DNA from: Nitrospirae bacterium RIFCSPLOW2_12_42_9
GTDB lineage: Bacteria > Nitrospirota > 9FT-COMBO-42-15 > HDB-SIOI813
Reading direction: 5' to 3'
NCBI GenBank assembly: GCA_001805205.1
Contig: MHER01000080.1
Coordinates: forward strand, 1-6,731
Length of the DNA: 6,731 nucleotides
Shown: positions 1-6,274 of the stretch, one piece after another
Numbering within the stretch: the first letter of the stretch is position 1
Layout: every line of letters begins with the position of its first letter
Translations under genes and position numbers: made by a program
The notes under the pieces: generated by a model
Seen by the model: the letters and a program-made list of their open reading frames with translations, nothing else
What the model was told of the DNA's origin: nothing
Database searches by the model: none

Positions 1-1292
1 ACTACCTCTTCCAGGGAGGCCACCCTTTTATAATATGTAATAAGAGAATCAAGATATTCTATCTTCGTCTTCTTTAATACACGCTCAGTGTCCAATAAGG
101 TAAGAAAATCCACATTTCCAGACCGGTAGTTTTTCAATGCTGAGTCTAATGAGAGCTCTGCCTGTGGAATAAGGCTCGTTTCATAAAGAGTCCTGATCTT
201 ATCCGCTGTCTCTACCTTGATTACCCATTCTTTTACCCGTGCAGTTTTTATGTTCTCTTCAGCTTTGAGCCTGAATTTTAGTGTATCCACCTCATTTGAA
301 ACCTCTGCCGCCTGATTATCATACTTACCCCTCCAGAGCGGGATATTAATCTGGAACATGGCATCCCATGCATCAAACCTGCCGTCCCGCTGTATGGGTG
401 CAACCCCTAACATGAAATCAGGATAGTAGTTCTTTTTGGAAAGTTCAGCTTCAGTCTCCTTTATCCTGATCCCATACCTCGTCATCTGAATGTCAGGATT
501 GATCTCAATGGTCTTTCTTATAAGCTCATCGGGCCTTATCTCAACCCTGTCTTTAGATATCCCCTGGGGTTCTGAAAGGTAGATATCCTGCGGCTGATTT
601 AAGAGCGCCTGGAGTTCAGCCTTAATGACCTCTCTTTCAGCGTTAAGATTGATCGTTTCATTTATAAGCATGGTTACTTCAACCTGGGCCTTTATAATAT
701 CCTGCTGTGAACCCTGGCCTGTGGCATATCGGATCTCAGCGATCCGTATCATATTGCCGAGAAGCTCTTTTATCTCTTTGATAATCTTTATTGATTCTGT
801 TATATAGATATAATCGTAATACATCTCCTTGACCATCTTTATTATCTCAAGTTCCTTTGCCATTAACTCAGCCTCTGCCATTAAAATCTCTGTAAGTGCA
901 GCCTTTTTCTGGAGGGAGAGTTTTCCGGGAAAAGGGAACATCTGACTTATCTCATACTTAGTCTGCATGGCATTACCAGGGGTTGGAACAGGGTTTTCCT
1001 TTGAGATGTCCATCATCTCTATTCTAAGCAGGGGGTCATCGAGTACACCTTCAGCCCTTGCCCGTGCCTCTTTTGTCTTGATATTCTGTCGCAGTGATTG
1101 TATCTCCAGGTTGTTGCGTCTTGCCTCTTCTATCAGCTTTTTCAGAGAAAGTGAATCTTCAGCAATAGCTAATGCCGGGGCCAGGAATGTTCTCAGTATT
1201 AAGAAAGCAGAAAAAATAAGGATGAAGCGCAACGCAGCACACCCGGATGGCACCCGGCTTTTTACGAAGTTGTCAATATTATTTAACCTCAT
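1..1292 (-). CDS. TolC-family outer membrane efflux channel, heavy-metal RND type (3' end cut by window edge)
   Basis: Outer-membrane channel subunit of a tripartite efflux pump, most like the CusC/CzcC-type partners of heavy-metal RND pumps. I translated it by hand: 430 codons are open from an ATG at 1292 to the left edge. Residues about 20-44 are a hydrophobic signal sequence ending in APALAIA. The two internal TolC repeats are visible: first about residues 47-235, with QMFPFPGKL at 117-125 and IRYATGQGSQQDIIKAQ at 187-203; second about 255-430, with YYPDFMLG at 289-296 and NYRSGNVDFLTLLDTER at 388-404. The FPFPGK motif is common in metal-efflux TolC homologues. The reading ends at ASLEEV, near where the family usually stops, so probably only a few to some tens of residues are missing. 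The ATG lies inside the end of the upstream gene (14-nt overlap) without a clear ribosome binding site, which suggests translational coupling. The N-terminus before the hydrophobic segment is rather long, so a later start is possible. The transported substrate is an inference. Confidence 0.9.
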   Translation of the reverse strand, partial: MRLNNIDNFVKSRVPSGCAALRFILIFSAFLILRTFLAPALAIAEDSLSLKKLIEEARRNNLEIQSLRQNIKTKEARARAEGVLDDPLLRIEMMDISKENPVPTPGNAMQTKYEISQMFPFPGKLSLQKKAALTEILMAEAELMAKELEIIKMVKEMYYDYIYITESIKIIKEIKELLGNMIRIAEIRYATGQGSQQDIIKAQVEVTMLINETINLNAEREVIKAELQALLNQPQDIYLSEPQGISKDRVEIRPDELIRKTIEINPDIQMTRYGIRIKETEAELSKKNYYPDFMLGVAPIQRDGRFDAWDAMFQINIPLWRGKYDNQAAEVSNEVDTLKFRLKAEENIKTARVKEWVIKVETADKIRTLYETSLIPQAELSLDSALKNYRSGNVDFLTLLDTERVLKKTKIEYLDSLITYYKRVASLEEV

Positions 1293-1689
1293 AACTGAAG
1301 GGGAAGTTCAATCTTTTTTTCTCAACATCTACTGTAATATTAAAACTGTATTTACCTTGCATTGACATATCCAGAGTATTCATAAATGAGAAGAGCTCAC
1401 CCATCTTCATACCAGGAAGATCCTTTTCGATCTTTCTTCCATCAGGACTAATAACAGCAACCCTTACCCTTGCCTGAGTTATGACCTTATCCGTCTTTTC
1501 ATCTGTCAAATAGAGGTCGAGCATGCCCATTGAAGGTTGAACCTTGAAACGTCCCTTTATCCCATCAACAACCTTTGTCTCCCCTTCCATTTGATGTTCC
1601 ATTTTATGATCCTTTTGTGCCATAGCCGGGGTGATAAAGATTAAAAACAATAGAAAAAAAATAATACTAAAGGAAATTCTCCTTTTCAT
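1279..1689 (-). CDS. Secreted Met/His-rich small protein, FixH/YtkA-like, leading the efflux operon
   Basis: Predicted periplasmic protein of 136 residues. Residues 1-24 form a signal peptide (MKRR, a long hydrophobic stretch, then PAMA before Q25). The mature N-terminus is rich in possible metal ligands (H28, M30, H32, M34), and further methionines occur at 54, 56, 94, 96, 103, 108 and 110. The rest (about 43-136) alternates short beta-type strands, with VRVAVISPDGRK near 75-86 and GKYSFNITVDVE near 112-123. This resembles the immunoglobulin-like FixH/YtkA/CopC style of small periplasmic protein, but I cannot assign a family firmly. It is the first gene after a strong promoter and has a good ribosome binding site (AGGGGG, 7 nt before ATG). 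Its stop overlaps the start of the TolC-type gene. I infer a metal-binding or accessory role in efflux, probably copper or silver, from composition and position only. Confidence 0.8.
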   Translation of the reverse strand: MKRRISFSIIFFLLFLIFITPAMAQKDHKMEHQMEGETKVVDGIKGRFKVQPSMGMLDLYLTDEKTDKVITQARVRVAVISPDGRKIEKDLPGMKMGELFSFMNTLDMSMQGKYSFNITVDVEKKRLNFPFSYEVK

Positions 1690-1696
1690 ATTGATA

Positions 1697-1702
1697 CCCC
1701 CT
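1697..1702 (-). promoter_or_regulatory. Ribosome binding site of the small Met/His-rich protein gene
   Basis: On the minus strand AGGGGG lies 7 nt before the ATG at 1689. This supports that start and fits the end of the hydrophilic N-terminus before the signal peptide core. Confidence 0.6.
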
Positions 1703-1717
1703 AAATTTAATAAATTT
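1703..1717. repeat. AT-only palindrome in the efflux leader
   Basis: AAATTTA, one A, TAAATTT: a perfect 7-bp palindrome just upstream of the ribosome binding site of the small Met/His-rich protein gene. It could be a second protein site or a weak leader hairpin that affects translation. Being entirely A and T in an AT-rich spacer, it could also be chance. Confidence 0.35.
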
Positions 1718-1736
1718 CCTCAGGCAACTAACCTTA

Positions 1737-1765
1737 AATATATTCTACGCCGTGTAGAATGTCAA
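1737..1765 (-). promoter_or_regulatory. Sigma-70-type promoter of the efflux operon
   Basis: Read on the minus strand: a perfect -35 TTGACA (1765-1760), a 17-bp spacer (1759-1743) and a -10 TATATT (1742-1737, five of six consensus bases). Transcription would start near 1730, giving a leader of about 40 nt before the small Met/His-rich protein gene. The spacer is occupied by an inverted repeat, so the promoter is probably regulated. Experimental start-site data are lacking. Confidence 0.7.
1742..1760. promoter_or_regulatory. Perfect inverted repeat in the promoter spacer, probable operator
   Basis: ATTCTAC, 5 bp (GCCGT), GTAGAAT: two exact 7-bp arms reaching from the last base of the -35 box to the first base of the -10 box of the minus-strand efflux promoter. 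A protein bound here would block or distort the promoter. The layout recalls MerR/CueR-type metal operators, which also fill the -35/-10 gap, but those promoters have 19-20 bp spacers and this one has 17. A repressor (TetR, ArsR or CopY style) is therefore equally possible. No regulator gene lies in the window. Confidence 0.6.
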
Positions 1766-3024
1766 GCATTATATTGAATATACAGGAACTATTGGTTAAA
1801 ATAGATTTATTAATGAATACGGGTCTAACTAAATTTATATTCCGGTTTATATCCTTTTTTGTCATTATCCTGATAATTGTTTCTACAGGTACAGTATTGT
1901 GGGTCCATAAGTTAGCAAAGGAGATCCCGCCGGATAAGGTTATTACGGATTTCTCGCATAATGCTGTAACAACAATATATGACAACAATGGTTATTTTCT
2001 GACGTCTATCCAGGAAGATAAAAAACAGATATGGGTTCCCTTAACTCAGATATCTGATTCCATTAAAAAGGCTATTGTTGCTACTGAAGACCCCTATTTT
2101 TTCAGGCATAGCGGTATAGACTACAGACAGACATGGGAGGCAGTAAAAGATAACCTGAGGCTCCGGAGGCTTGTTAGAGGGGGGAGCACCATCACCCAGC
2201 AAGTGGCAAAGAATATCTACCTCTCAAGTGAGAAGACCATTACGCGTAAAATAAAAGAATATTTTCTGGCAAAGAGGATGGAGACATTACTTCCGAAGGA
2301 GAGGATTATAGAGATGTATCTTAATGAAATAGGATGGGGCTATGGTATTTACGGGGTTGAGCTCGCCTCAAGATTTTACCTGGACAAACACGCAAATGAA
2401 GTCAATACATCGGAAGGAGCCTTTCTTACTGCTATGCTCCGCAATCCGGCATACTACAATCCATACAAGAAAATGGAAAGCATAATGAAAAGGCAGCAGC
2501 TTGTTCTTAAGCTCATGTTAAGACATAACCTTATTTCACAGGAGGAGTATGATAATGCCATTTCTCAACCTATTGAACTGAGACGGGACAAACCGCATAA
2601 AAGGTTCACACAAATCGGCCTTGACAGGCCAAACAGCTTAAGAGATACACCCCCATGTTATGCGGGGTTGATTGAAGGATATTTATACAAAACCTTTGGA
2701 AGGGATCTACTGTATAACGTTGGTTTAACAGTAAGAACTACACTCGATAATAATCTCCAGAATAAATTGGATGATATTATTGATGAAATAGATCAGGTAA
2801 ATAAAGGTTCCCTTAAAAGAGCCTCTGATAAAATAGGATTGTTATTGGACGAAGGAGATAAAGTAAGGGCCATTGGATGCACTGAGAAGGGGGATGAGGT
2901 TACAGGATGGATAAAGAGGCTTGGCATACCCTATAATTCATACAGATATGAGATTAAATTTATTGATAACATAGTATGGAAAGATATTCTATTAGTCCAT
3001 ACAGATGAAGATAGGTTATTGTAA
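1759..3024 (+). CDS. Peptidoglycan glycosyltransferase (GT51), class A PBP-like without transpeptidase domain
   Basis: Polymerises lipid II into glycan strands at the outer face of the inner membrane. Numbered from the ATG at 1759 (421 residues), a single membrane anchor lies at about 28-49. The GT51 domain covers about 80-260 with all five signature motifs: EDPYFFRHSG (110-119, catalytic Glu110), GGSTITQQ (141-148), RKIKE (163-167), KERIIEMYLNE (180-190) and RQQLVLKLM (245-253). The remaining 160 residues include GLTVRTTLD (322-330), the strand that opens the linker/transpeptidase region in class A PBPs. However, no SxxK, SxN or KTG motif follows, so cross-linking activity is absent. It is longer than a typical monofunctional MtgA (about 240 residues). 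The start is uncertain: ATG 1759 overlaps the divergent promoter and has no ribosome binding site. TTG 1792 follows AGGA, and ATG 1813 sits just before the membrane anchor; either is more natural. The stop overlaps the -35 box of the next promoter. Confidence 0.9.
   Translation: MSSIILNIQELLVKIDLLMNTGLTKFIFRFISFFVIILIIVSTGTVLWVHKLAKEIPPDKVITDFSHNAVTTIYDNNGYFLTSIQEDKKQIWVPLTQISDSIKKAIVATEDPYFFRHSGIDYRQTWEAVKDNLRLRRLVRGGSTITQQVAKNIYLSSEKTITRKIKEYFLAKRMETLLPKERIIEMYLNEIGWGYGIYGVELASRFYLDKHANEVNTSEGAFLTAMLRNPAYYNPYKKMESIMKRQQLVLKLMLRHNLISQEEYDNAISQPIELRRDKPHKRFTQIGLDRPNSLRDTPPCYAGLIEGYLYKTFGRDLLYNVGLTVRTTLDNNLQNKLDDIIDEIDQVNKGSLKRASDKIGLLLDEGDKVRAIGCTEKGDEVTGWIKRLGIPYNSYRYEIKFIDNIVWKDILLVHTDEDRLL
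1774..1802 (+). promoter_or_regulatory. Candidate promoter of the glycosyltransferase gene
   Basis: TTGAAT (1774-1779), 17 bp, TAAAAT (1797-1802): four of six and five of six matches to the sigma-70 consensus. If real, transcription would begin near 1809, a few bases before the ATG at 1813. That codon would then be the start of an almost leaderless message, and the upstream in-frame ATG at 1759 would not be used. The -35 box overlaps a palindrome (TATATT, G, AATATA, 1770-1782). In AT-rich DNA such matches are common, so this is tentative. Confidence 0.3.
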
Positions 3025-3047
3025 ATGTACGAATATTAGGGTAGAAT
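3019..3047 (+). promoter_or_regulatory. Candidate promoter of the four-gene plus-strand operon
   Basis: TTGTAA (3019-3024), 17 bp, TAGAAT (3042-3047): four of six and five of six consensus bases at ideal spacing. The predicted start is near 3054, about 30 nt before the LolA-like gene. The 59-bp gap after the glycosyltransferase gene shows no stem-loop terminator, so read-through from that gene is also possible. Confidence 0.45.
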
Positions 3048-3066
3048 ACATAAATTCTTGTAAATA

Positions 3067-3074
3067 GAAAGGAG
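3067..3074 (+). promoter_or_regulatory. Strong ribosome binding site deciding a GTG start
   Basis: GAAAGGAG lies 9 nt before GTG 3084 and 30 nt before the next in-frame ATG at 3105. It therefore selects the GTG as the start, which also gives a complete signal peptide with a basic N-terminus. Confidence 0.65.
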
Positions 3075-3083
3075 ATTTCAGCA

Positions 3084-3905
3084 GTGTTATTAAAACAGAT
3101 AAAAATGCTGTATCTATTGATGGTTGTTGGTATTATAGGAGCAACTGTAGTTACCCCCCCAACAGCCGCTGCAGAGCTAACTGCAGATCAGATTGTTGCA
3201 AAATCAGAAGGGGTGTACCCTGGTATGGATGCCCAGTCCAAGCTCACCTTTACAATCCGGGATCCTGATGGAAAGGAGAGAAAGGTTATTTTACGCCGTT
3301 ATTGGAAGAACTACTCTGATGATGAGGACATAGACTCCAAGGTGCTTGTATTCCATGAATATCCACCGGATACCAAAGGGACTGTGTTCATGGTATGGAC
3401 TTATAAAGCCACAAAACACAGACCGGAAGAGATGTGGATATACCTTCCTATTCTTAAAAAGGTACAGAAGCTGCCGGAACACCCTGACGAGATATTCAGC
3501 GGTGCAAATCTCAAACCTGGCGATATGATATCAAGGGATGCAAGTCTTGACAGACATAAACTCCTGCGCGAGGAGACAATAGAAAACCAGTTATATTATG
3601 TGATAGAGAGTGTGCCAAAGGAAAACAACCCTGATTATAATTATGGAAAGGTCGTCAGGTGGATAAAAAAGAATGATTTCCTTAAGGAAAGGGTTGACTA
3701 TTATTCTACGGACGGGGCATTACAGAAGACACAGCTTATCACATGGAAAAATCTTAAAAACGCTTTTATATGGGAAAAGGTTATTATTAAGAATGTCAGG
3801 ACAGATGTTCAGACTATCCTTAGTATAAGTGATGTAGAGATAGATAAAGGATTATCAGACAAGATATTCTCAGAGAGGACCATGATATCCGGTAAGGTGA
3901 GATAA
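3084..3905 (+). CDS. Outer membrane lipoprotein-sorting protein (LolA-like), secreted
   Basis: Predicted periplasmic protein of 273 residues, resembling the LolA-like family usually annotated as outer membrane lipoprotein-sorting proteins. Such proteins have an open beta-barrel that binds acyl chains, and they are often encoded near RND/MMPL-type transporters. Residues 1-30 are a signal peptide (basic start, hydrophobic core, TAAA before E31) with no lipobox cysteine. The mature part begins with LTADQIVAKSEG (32-43) and continues with alternating strands: KLTFTIRDPDGKERKVILRR (53-72), a YPPDTKGTVFMVWTYK strand pair (93-108), then EEMWIYLPILKKVQKL (115-130), the usual 'W-YLP-L-KV' signature. 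The C-terminal half has RWIKKNDFLKERVDYYSTDG (192-211). Start is GTG, chosen by the strong ribosome binding site. It is one base from the following receptor gene, with which it must be co-transcribed. The cargo is unknown. No RND transporter gene lies beside it here on the same strand, so a sensing-linked role is possible but unproven. Confidence 0.82.
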   Translation: MLLKQIKMLYLLMVVGIIGATVVTPPTAAAELTADQIVAKSEGVYPGMDAQSKLTFTIRDPDGKERKVILRRYWKNYSDDEDIDSKVLVFHEYPPDTKGTVFMVWTYKATKHRPEEMWIYLPILKKVQKLPEHPDEIFSGANLKPGDMISRDASLDRHKLLREETIENQLYYVIESVPKENNPDYNYGKVVRWIKKNDFLKERVDYYSTDGALQKTQLITWKNLKNAFIWEKVIIKNVRTDVQTILSISDVEIDKGLSDKIFSERTMISGKVR

Positions 3906-3906
3906 C

Positions 3907-5718
3907 ATGGAGAATTCAGAATCAAGCTCAAAAAGGTCAGGACTTCAGAAAAGACTCATCATATCAACCCTCGCAGTTAGTTTTTTAGCGGGATTGATGG
4001 TGCTGGGCCTGATATATTACACAGGTAAGTCTGCGCTTAAGGAGACTATAGGTGCAACCTTCCGTGAGCTTGCAGAGACTGTAAGCAACAACATAGACCT
4101 TTCAGTTGAACATCATATTGAGGAATCAAGGCTTCTTACTTCTGCACAAAGCATCCTGTCATCTGTGGAAGATGCAAACCTGCTTTATGAAGGTCAGACA
4201 GAAGATGAGATTAAAAAGAGGATCCTGGAGATAGAGACCAGATGGACAGGGGCAGTCGGAGTAAATGCATATCTGTTCGAGGTACTTAATAACAGGGCAA
4301 CGGATTATCTGAAAGAATTTATGAGAAGTGGTGAGCAGGGGATGCATAATATTATAATGGTTACTAATGAAAGAGGTGCTGTTGTCGCTGCCACAACAAA
4401 ACCCGGACATTACTATTACGGAGATCAGAAGTGGTGGAGGTCTGCATACAACAACAGTATAGGGGCTATCTATGTAGGTGATGTCCACATCAGTGATGAA
4501 TTCGGCACGAAAACCTTTGATATAGCAACCCCTGTGATTAAAGGCGGAAAGGCCGTAGGCGTGCTGCTCATGTCGCATAATGTTGATATCTTCTTTAAGG
4601 CCATTACCACAGCAAAGGTGGGCAATACAGACCATGTTATGCTGGCAAACTCTGATGGGGAACTACTTTTCTCCCCTGTTCCGACGTCAAAAGAACAGAA
4701 GATCGACAAGGGATTACTGGAAGATATTGCAAAGGAACAATCAGGCTGGATTACCACAACAGCAGATGTACATTACCCTGGAAAGCAGTCTATAGTAGGG
4801 TATTCACCTGTGAGGATTACTTATACTCTTGGAAAAGATAACATAGACGGTAAGCGCTGGTATGTACTGACCAGCCAGGACCCTAAAGAAACCTTCATGC
4901 CTGTATTCTCTCTTCTGCTTAGAATAGGGATTGCCGGTCTGTTTGGAGCAGGCTTTATTATCGTTCTTGGATACCTCAATACAGGGAAGATTATCAGGCC
5001 TGTTAAGGAACTTCAGAAAGGGGCTGATATTATTGGATCAGGAGACCTTGACTACAGAATAACCATAAACACAGGGGATGAGATAGAAGACCTTGCGACA
5101 AAGTTTAATGATATGTCTGCAAAGCTTAAGCTCTTTTATATAAAACTGGAAGAGATGGTAAAAGAAAGGACAAGAGAACTCGAACAGAGGAGTGAAGAGA
5201 TCTCCATACTCTATTCAATTGTTACTACACTAAATCAGTCCCTTGATATCGAAAGGACATTTTCAGAGGCATTGAAGACTTTAATAGATGTGATGAAGGC
5301 CGATGCCGGTGCAATATGGATGCTGGACAACAGGAGGAGGGCCTTTGCGATAGTGGCATCCGCAGGTATTGATTTAAACCAGGCGAGAGAACAGAGGCTC
5401 TCTGAACTTTTTGAGTATATCGGGGATAAGATAATAAACACCGGTAAACCCTGGACCTCTGAGAATCTTACAGTAGATGAACGTATCGAGGGTTTTACTG
5501 TGTCTGAGGAAGACTATATTGCTATTGTTGGAATCCCATTGAAGTCAAAAGACAAGGTGCTTGCCATAATGTATCTTCTAAATAAAAATATCAGGGCTCT
5601 TACATCGAGAGAGGAGAATATGCTCCTTTCCATAGGGAGCCACATAGGGATTGCAGTTGAAAACTCTCTCCTCTTTGCAAAACTACTCAGACATGATGAG
5701 CCAGAAATAACCGGATAA
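3907..5718 (+). CDS. Membrane receptor with Cache, HAMP and GAF domains, no recognisable output domain
   Basis: Sensor protein of 603 residues. In order: cytoplasmic start; first membrane helix about 17-38; extracytoplasmic Cache (double-Cache-like) ligand domain about 40-330, with GDQKWWRSAY at 172-181 and FDIATPVIKGGKAVGVLL at 204-221; second membrane helix about 333-356; HAMP about 357-410 (RPVKEL at 364-369, GDEIEDLATKFNDM at 390-403); coiled coil about 408-432 (KLEEMVKERTRELEQRSEEI); GAF about 445-588. It stops right after the GAF domain. There is no histidine-kinase H box or ATPase, no GGDEF, EAL or HD-GYP, no phosphatase and no chemotaxis signalling hairpin. The GDQKWW stretch has Gln where the amino-acid-binding Cache motif, as I recall it, has Arg two residues before Trp, so the ligand is probably not a plain amino acid. 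ATG 3907 is one base after the previous stop, with AAGGTGA ahead of it. How it signals is unclear: it may lend its GAF surface to a partner protein. Confidence 0.9.
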   Translation: MENSESSSKRSGLQKRLIISTLAVSFLAGLMVLGLIYYTGKSALKETIGATFRELAETVSNNIDLSVEHHIEESRLLTSAQSILSSVEDANLLYEGQTEDEIKKRILEIETRWTGAVGVNAYLFEVLNNRATDYLKEFMRSGEQGMHNIIMVTNERGAVVAATTKPGHYYYGDQKWWRSAYNNSIGAIYVGDVHISDEFGTKTFDIATPVIKGGKAVGVLLMSHNVDIFFKAITTAKVGNTDHVMLANSDGELLFSPVPTSKEQKIDKGLLEDIAKEQSGWITTTADVHYPGKQSIVGYSPVRITYTLGKDNIDGKRWYVLTSQDPKETFMPVFSLLLRIGIAGLFGAGFIIVLGYLNTGKIIRPVKELQKGADIIGSGDLDYRITINTGDEIEDLATKFNDMSAKLKLFYIKLEEMVKERTRELEQRSEEISILYSIVTTLNQSLDIERTFSEALKTLIDVMKADAGAIWMLDNRRRAFAIVASAGIDLNQAREQRLSELFEYIGDKIINTGKPWTSENLTVDERIEGFTVSEEDYIAIVGIPLKSKDKVLAIMYLLNKNIRALTSREENMLLSIGSHIGIAVENSLLFAKLLRHDEPEITG

Positions 5719-5719
5719 G

Positions 5720-6274
5720 ATGCCTGAGTATAATATCAAACAGATAGTTCCACCATCCTGGTGTTTTACATGTGAAGTATGCTGTCGTTTCCCGGAAAAA
5801 GAGAGCTTTCTTGCACCCTATTTTACAAGTGAAGAGATTGCATTAGCTGGAAAAATTGAAGGATTTAAGGAAAAGAAGAAAATCTCCGCCGGCTGCAAGA
5901 TAACCCTTTATCCATATAAAGAAGGATACATATGCCCGGCCTTTGATCCTGTAATTTCTCATTGTAAGATATATGATCATCGACCGGTTGACTGTATGTT
6001 ATATCCATTTGCAATAATGTGGAATGAGACAGACGATAAGGTAATACTGGGTGTTGATAAAAAGTGTCCATTTATAACATCACACATTGGAGATAATATC
6101 CTCAGGAAGGCATCCGACGATATTGCATCAATCATAGAATCATCCCCGCTTCTTGACATCATAATTTCAAACAAAGAGCTGATAGGCCCCTATCAGGAAG
6201 ATGTGGTGCCTCTGATAAAATTAGCAAAGCTCACTGATATGATAATTCCAGCATCACGTGGAACAAGATTATAA
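5720..6274 (+). CDS. YkgJ-family cysteine-cluster protein (putative zinc- or iron-binding)
   Basis: Cytoplasmic protein of 184 residues with the CxxCxxCC cluster typical of the YkgJ/zinc- or iron-chelating family: C15, C18, C21 and C22. The second half of the family signature follows: C59, ICPAFDP with C72, HCKIYDHRPVDC with C82 and C92, then MLYPF. A further cysteine is C116. Family members are thought to bind a metal or an Fe-S cluster, but their biochemical role is largely unknown. No signal peptide or membrane helix is seen. The last 60 residues carry no known motif and look helical. ATG 5720 lies one base after the receptor's stop, and there is only a weak GGATAAG ahead of it, suggesting coupling to the receptor. 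Its end overlaps the following DUF2156 gene by 17 nt. Gene order suggests it serves the same process as the DUF2156 protein, possibly as a redox or metal accessory. Confidence 0.9.
   Translation: MPEYNIKQIVPPSWCFTCEVCCRFPEKESFLAPYFTSEEIALAGKIEGFKEKKKISAGCKITLYPYKEGYICPAFDPVISHCKIYDHRPVDCMLYPFAIMWNETDDKVILGVDKKCPFITSHIGDNILRKASDDIASIIESSPLLDIIISNKELIGPYQEDVVPLIKLAKLTDMIIPASRGTRL

Noticed and set aside
625..807. Plus-strand open frame of 60 codons
   Set aside because: Antisense shadow of the TolC-family gene with no ribosome binding site or recognisable product.
967..1365. Plus-strand open frame of 132 codons
   Set aside because: It lies opposite the TolC-family gene and the small secreted protein, both of which have clear family-like or signal-peptide features. 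Its translation is Ser/Leu/Ile-rich shadow sequence with no motif.
1734..1988. Minus-strand open frame of 84 codons
   Set aside because: Opposes the glycosyltransferase N-terminus and runs through the efflux promoter and operator. No coding signature.
3025..3083. Possible terminator between the glycosyltransferase and LolA-like genes
   Set aside because: No GC-rich stem followed by a T run is present. The gap holds a candidate promoter and a ribosome binding site instead.
4159..4757. Two overlapping minus-strand open frames (158 and 95 codons)
   Set aside because: Both are antisense to the Cache domain of the receptor, whose protein is clearly real. Their products are Cys/Ser/Ile-rich shadows without a start signal.
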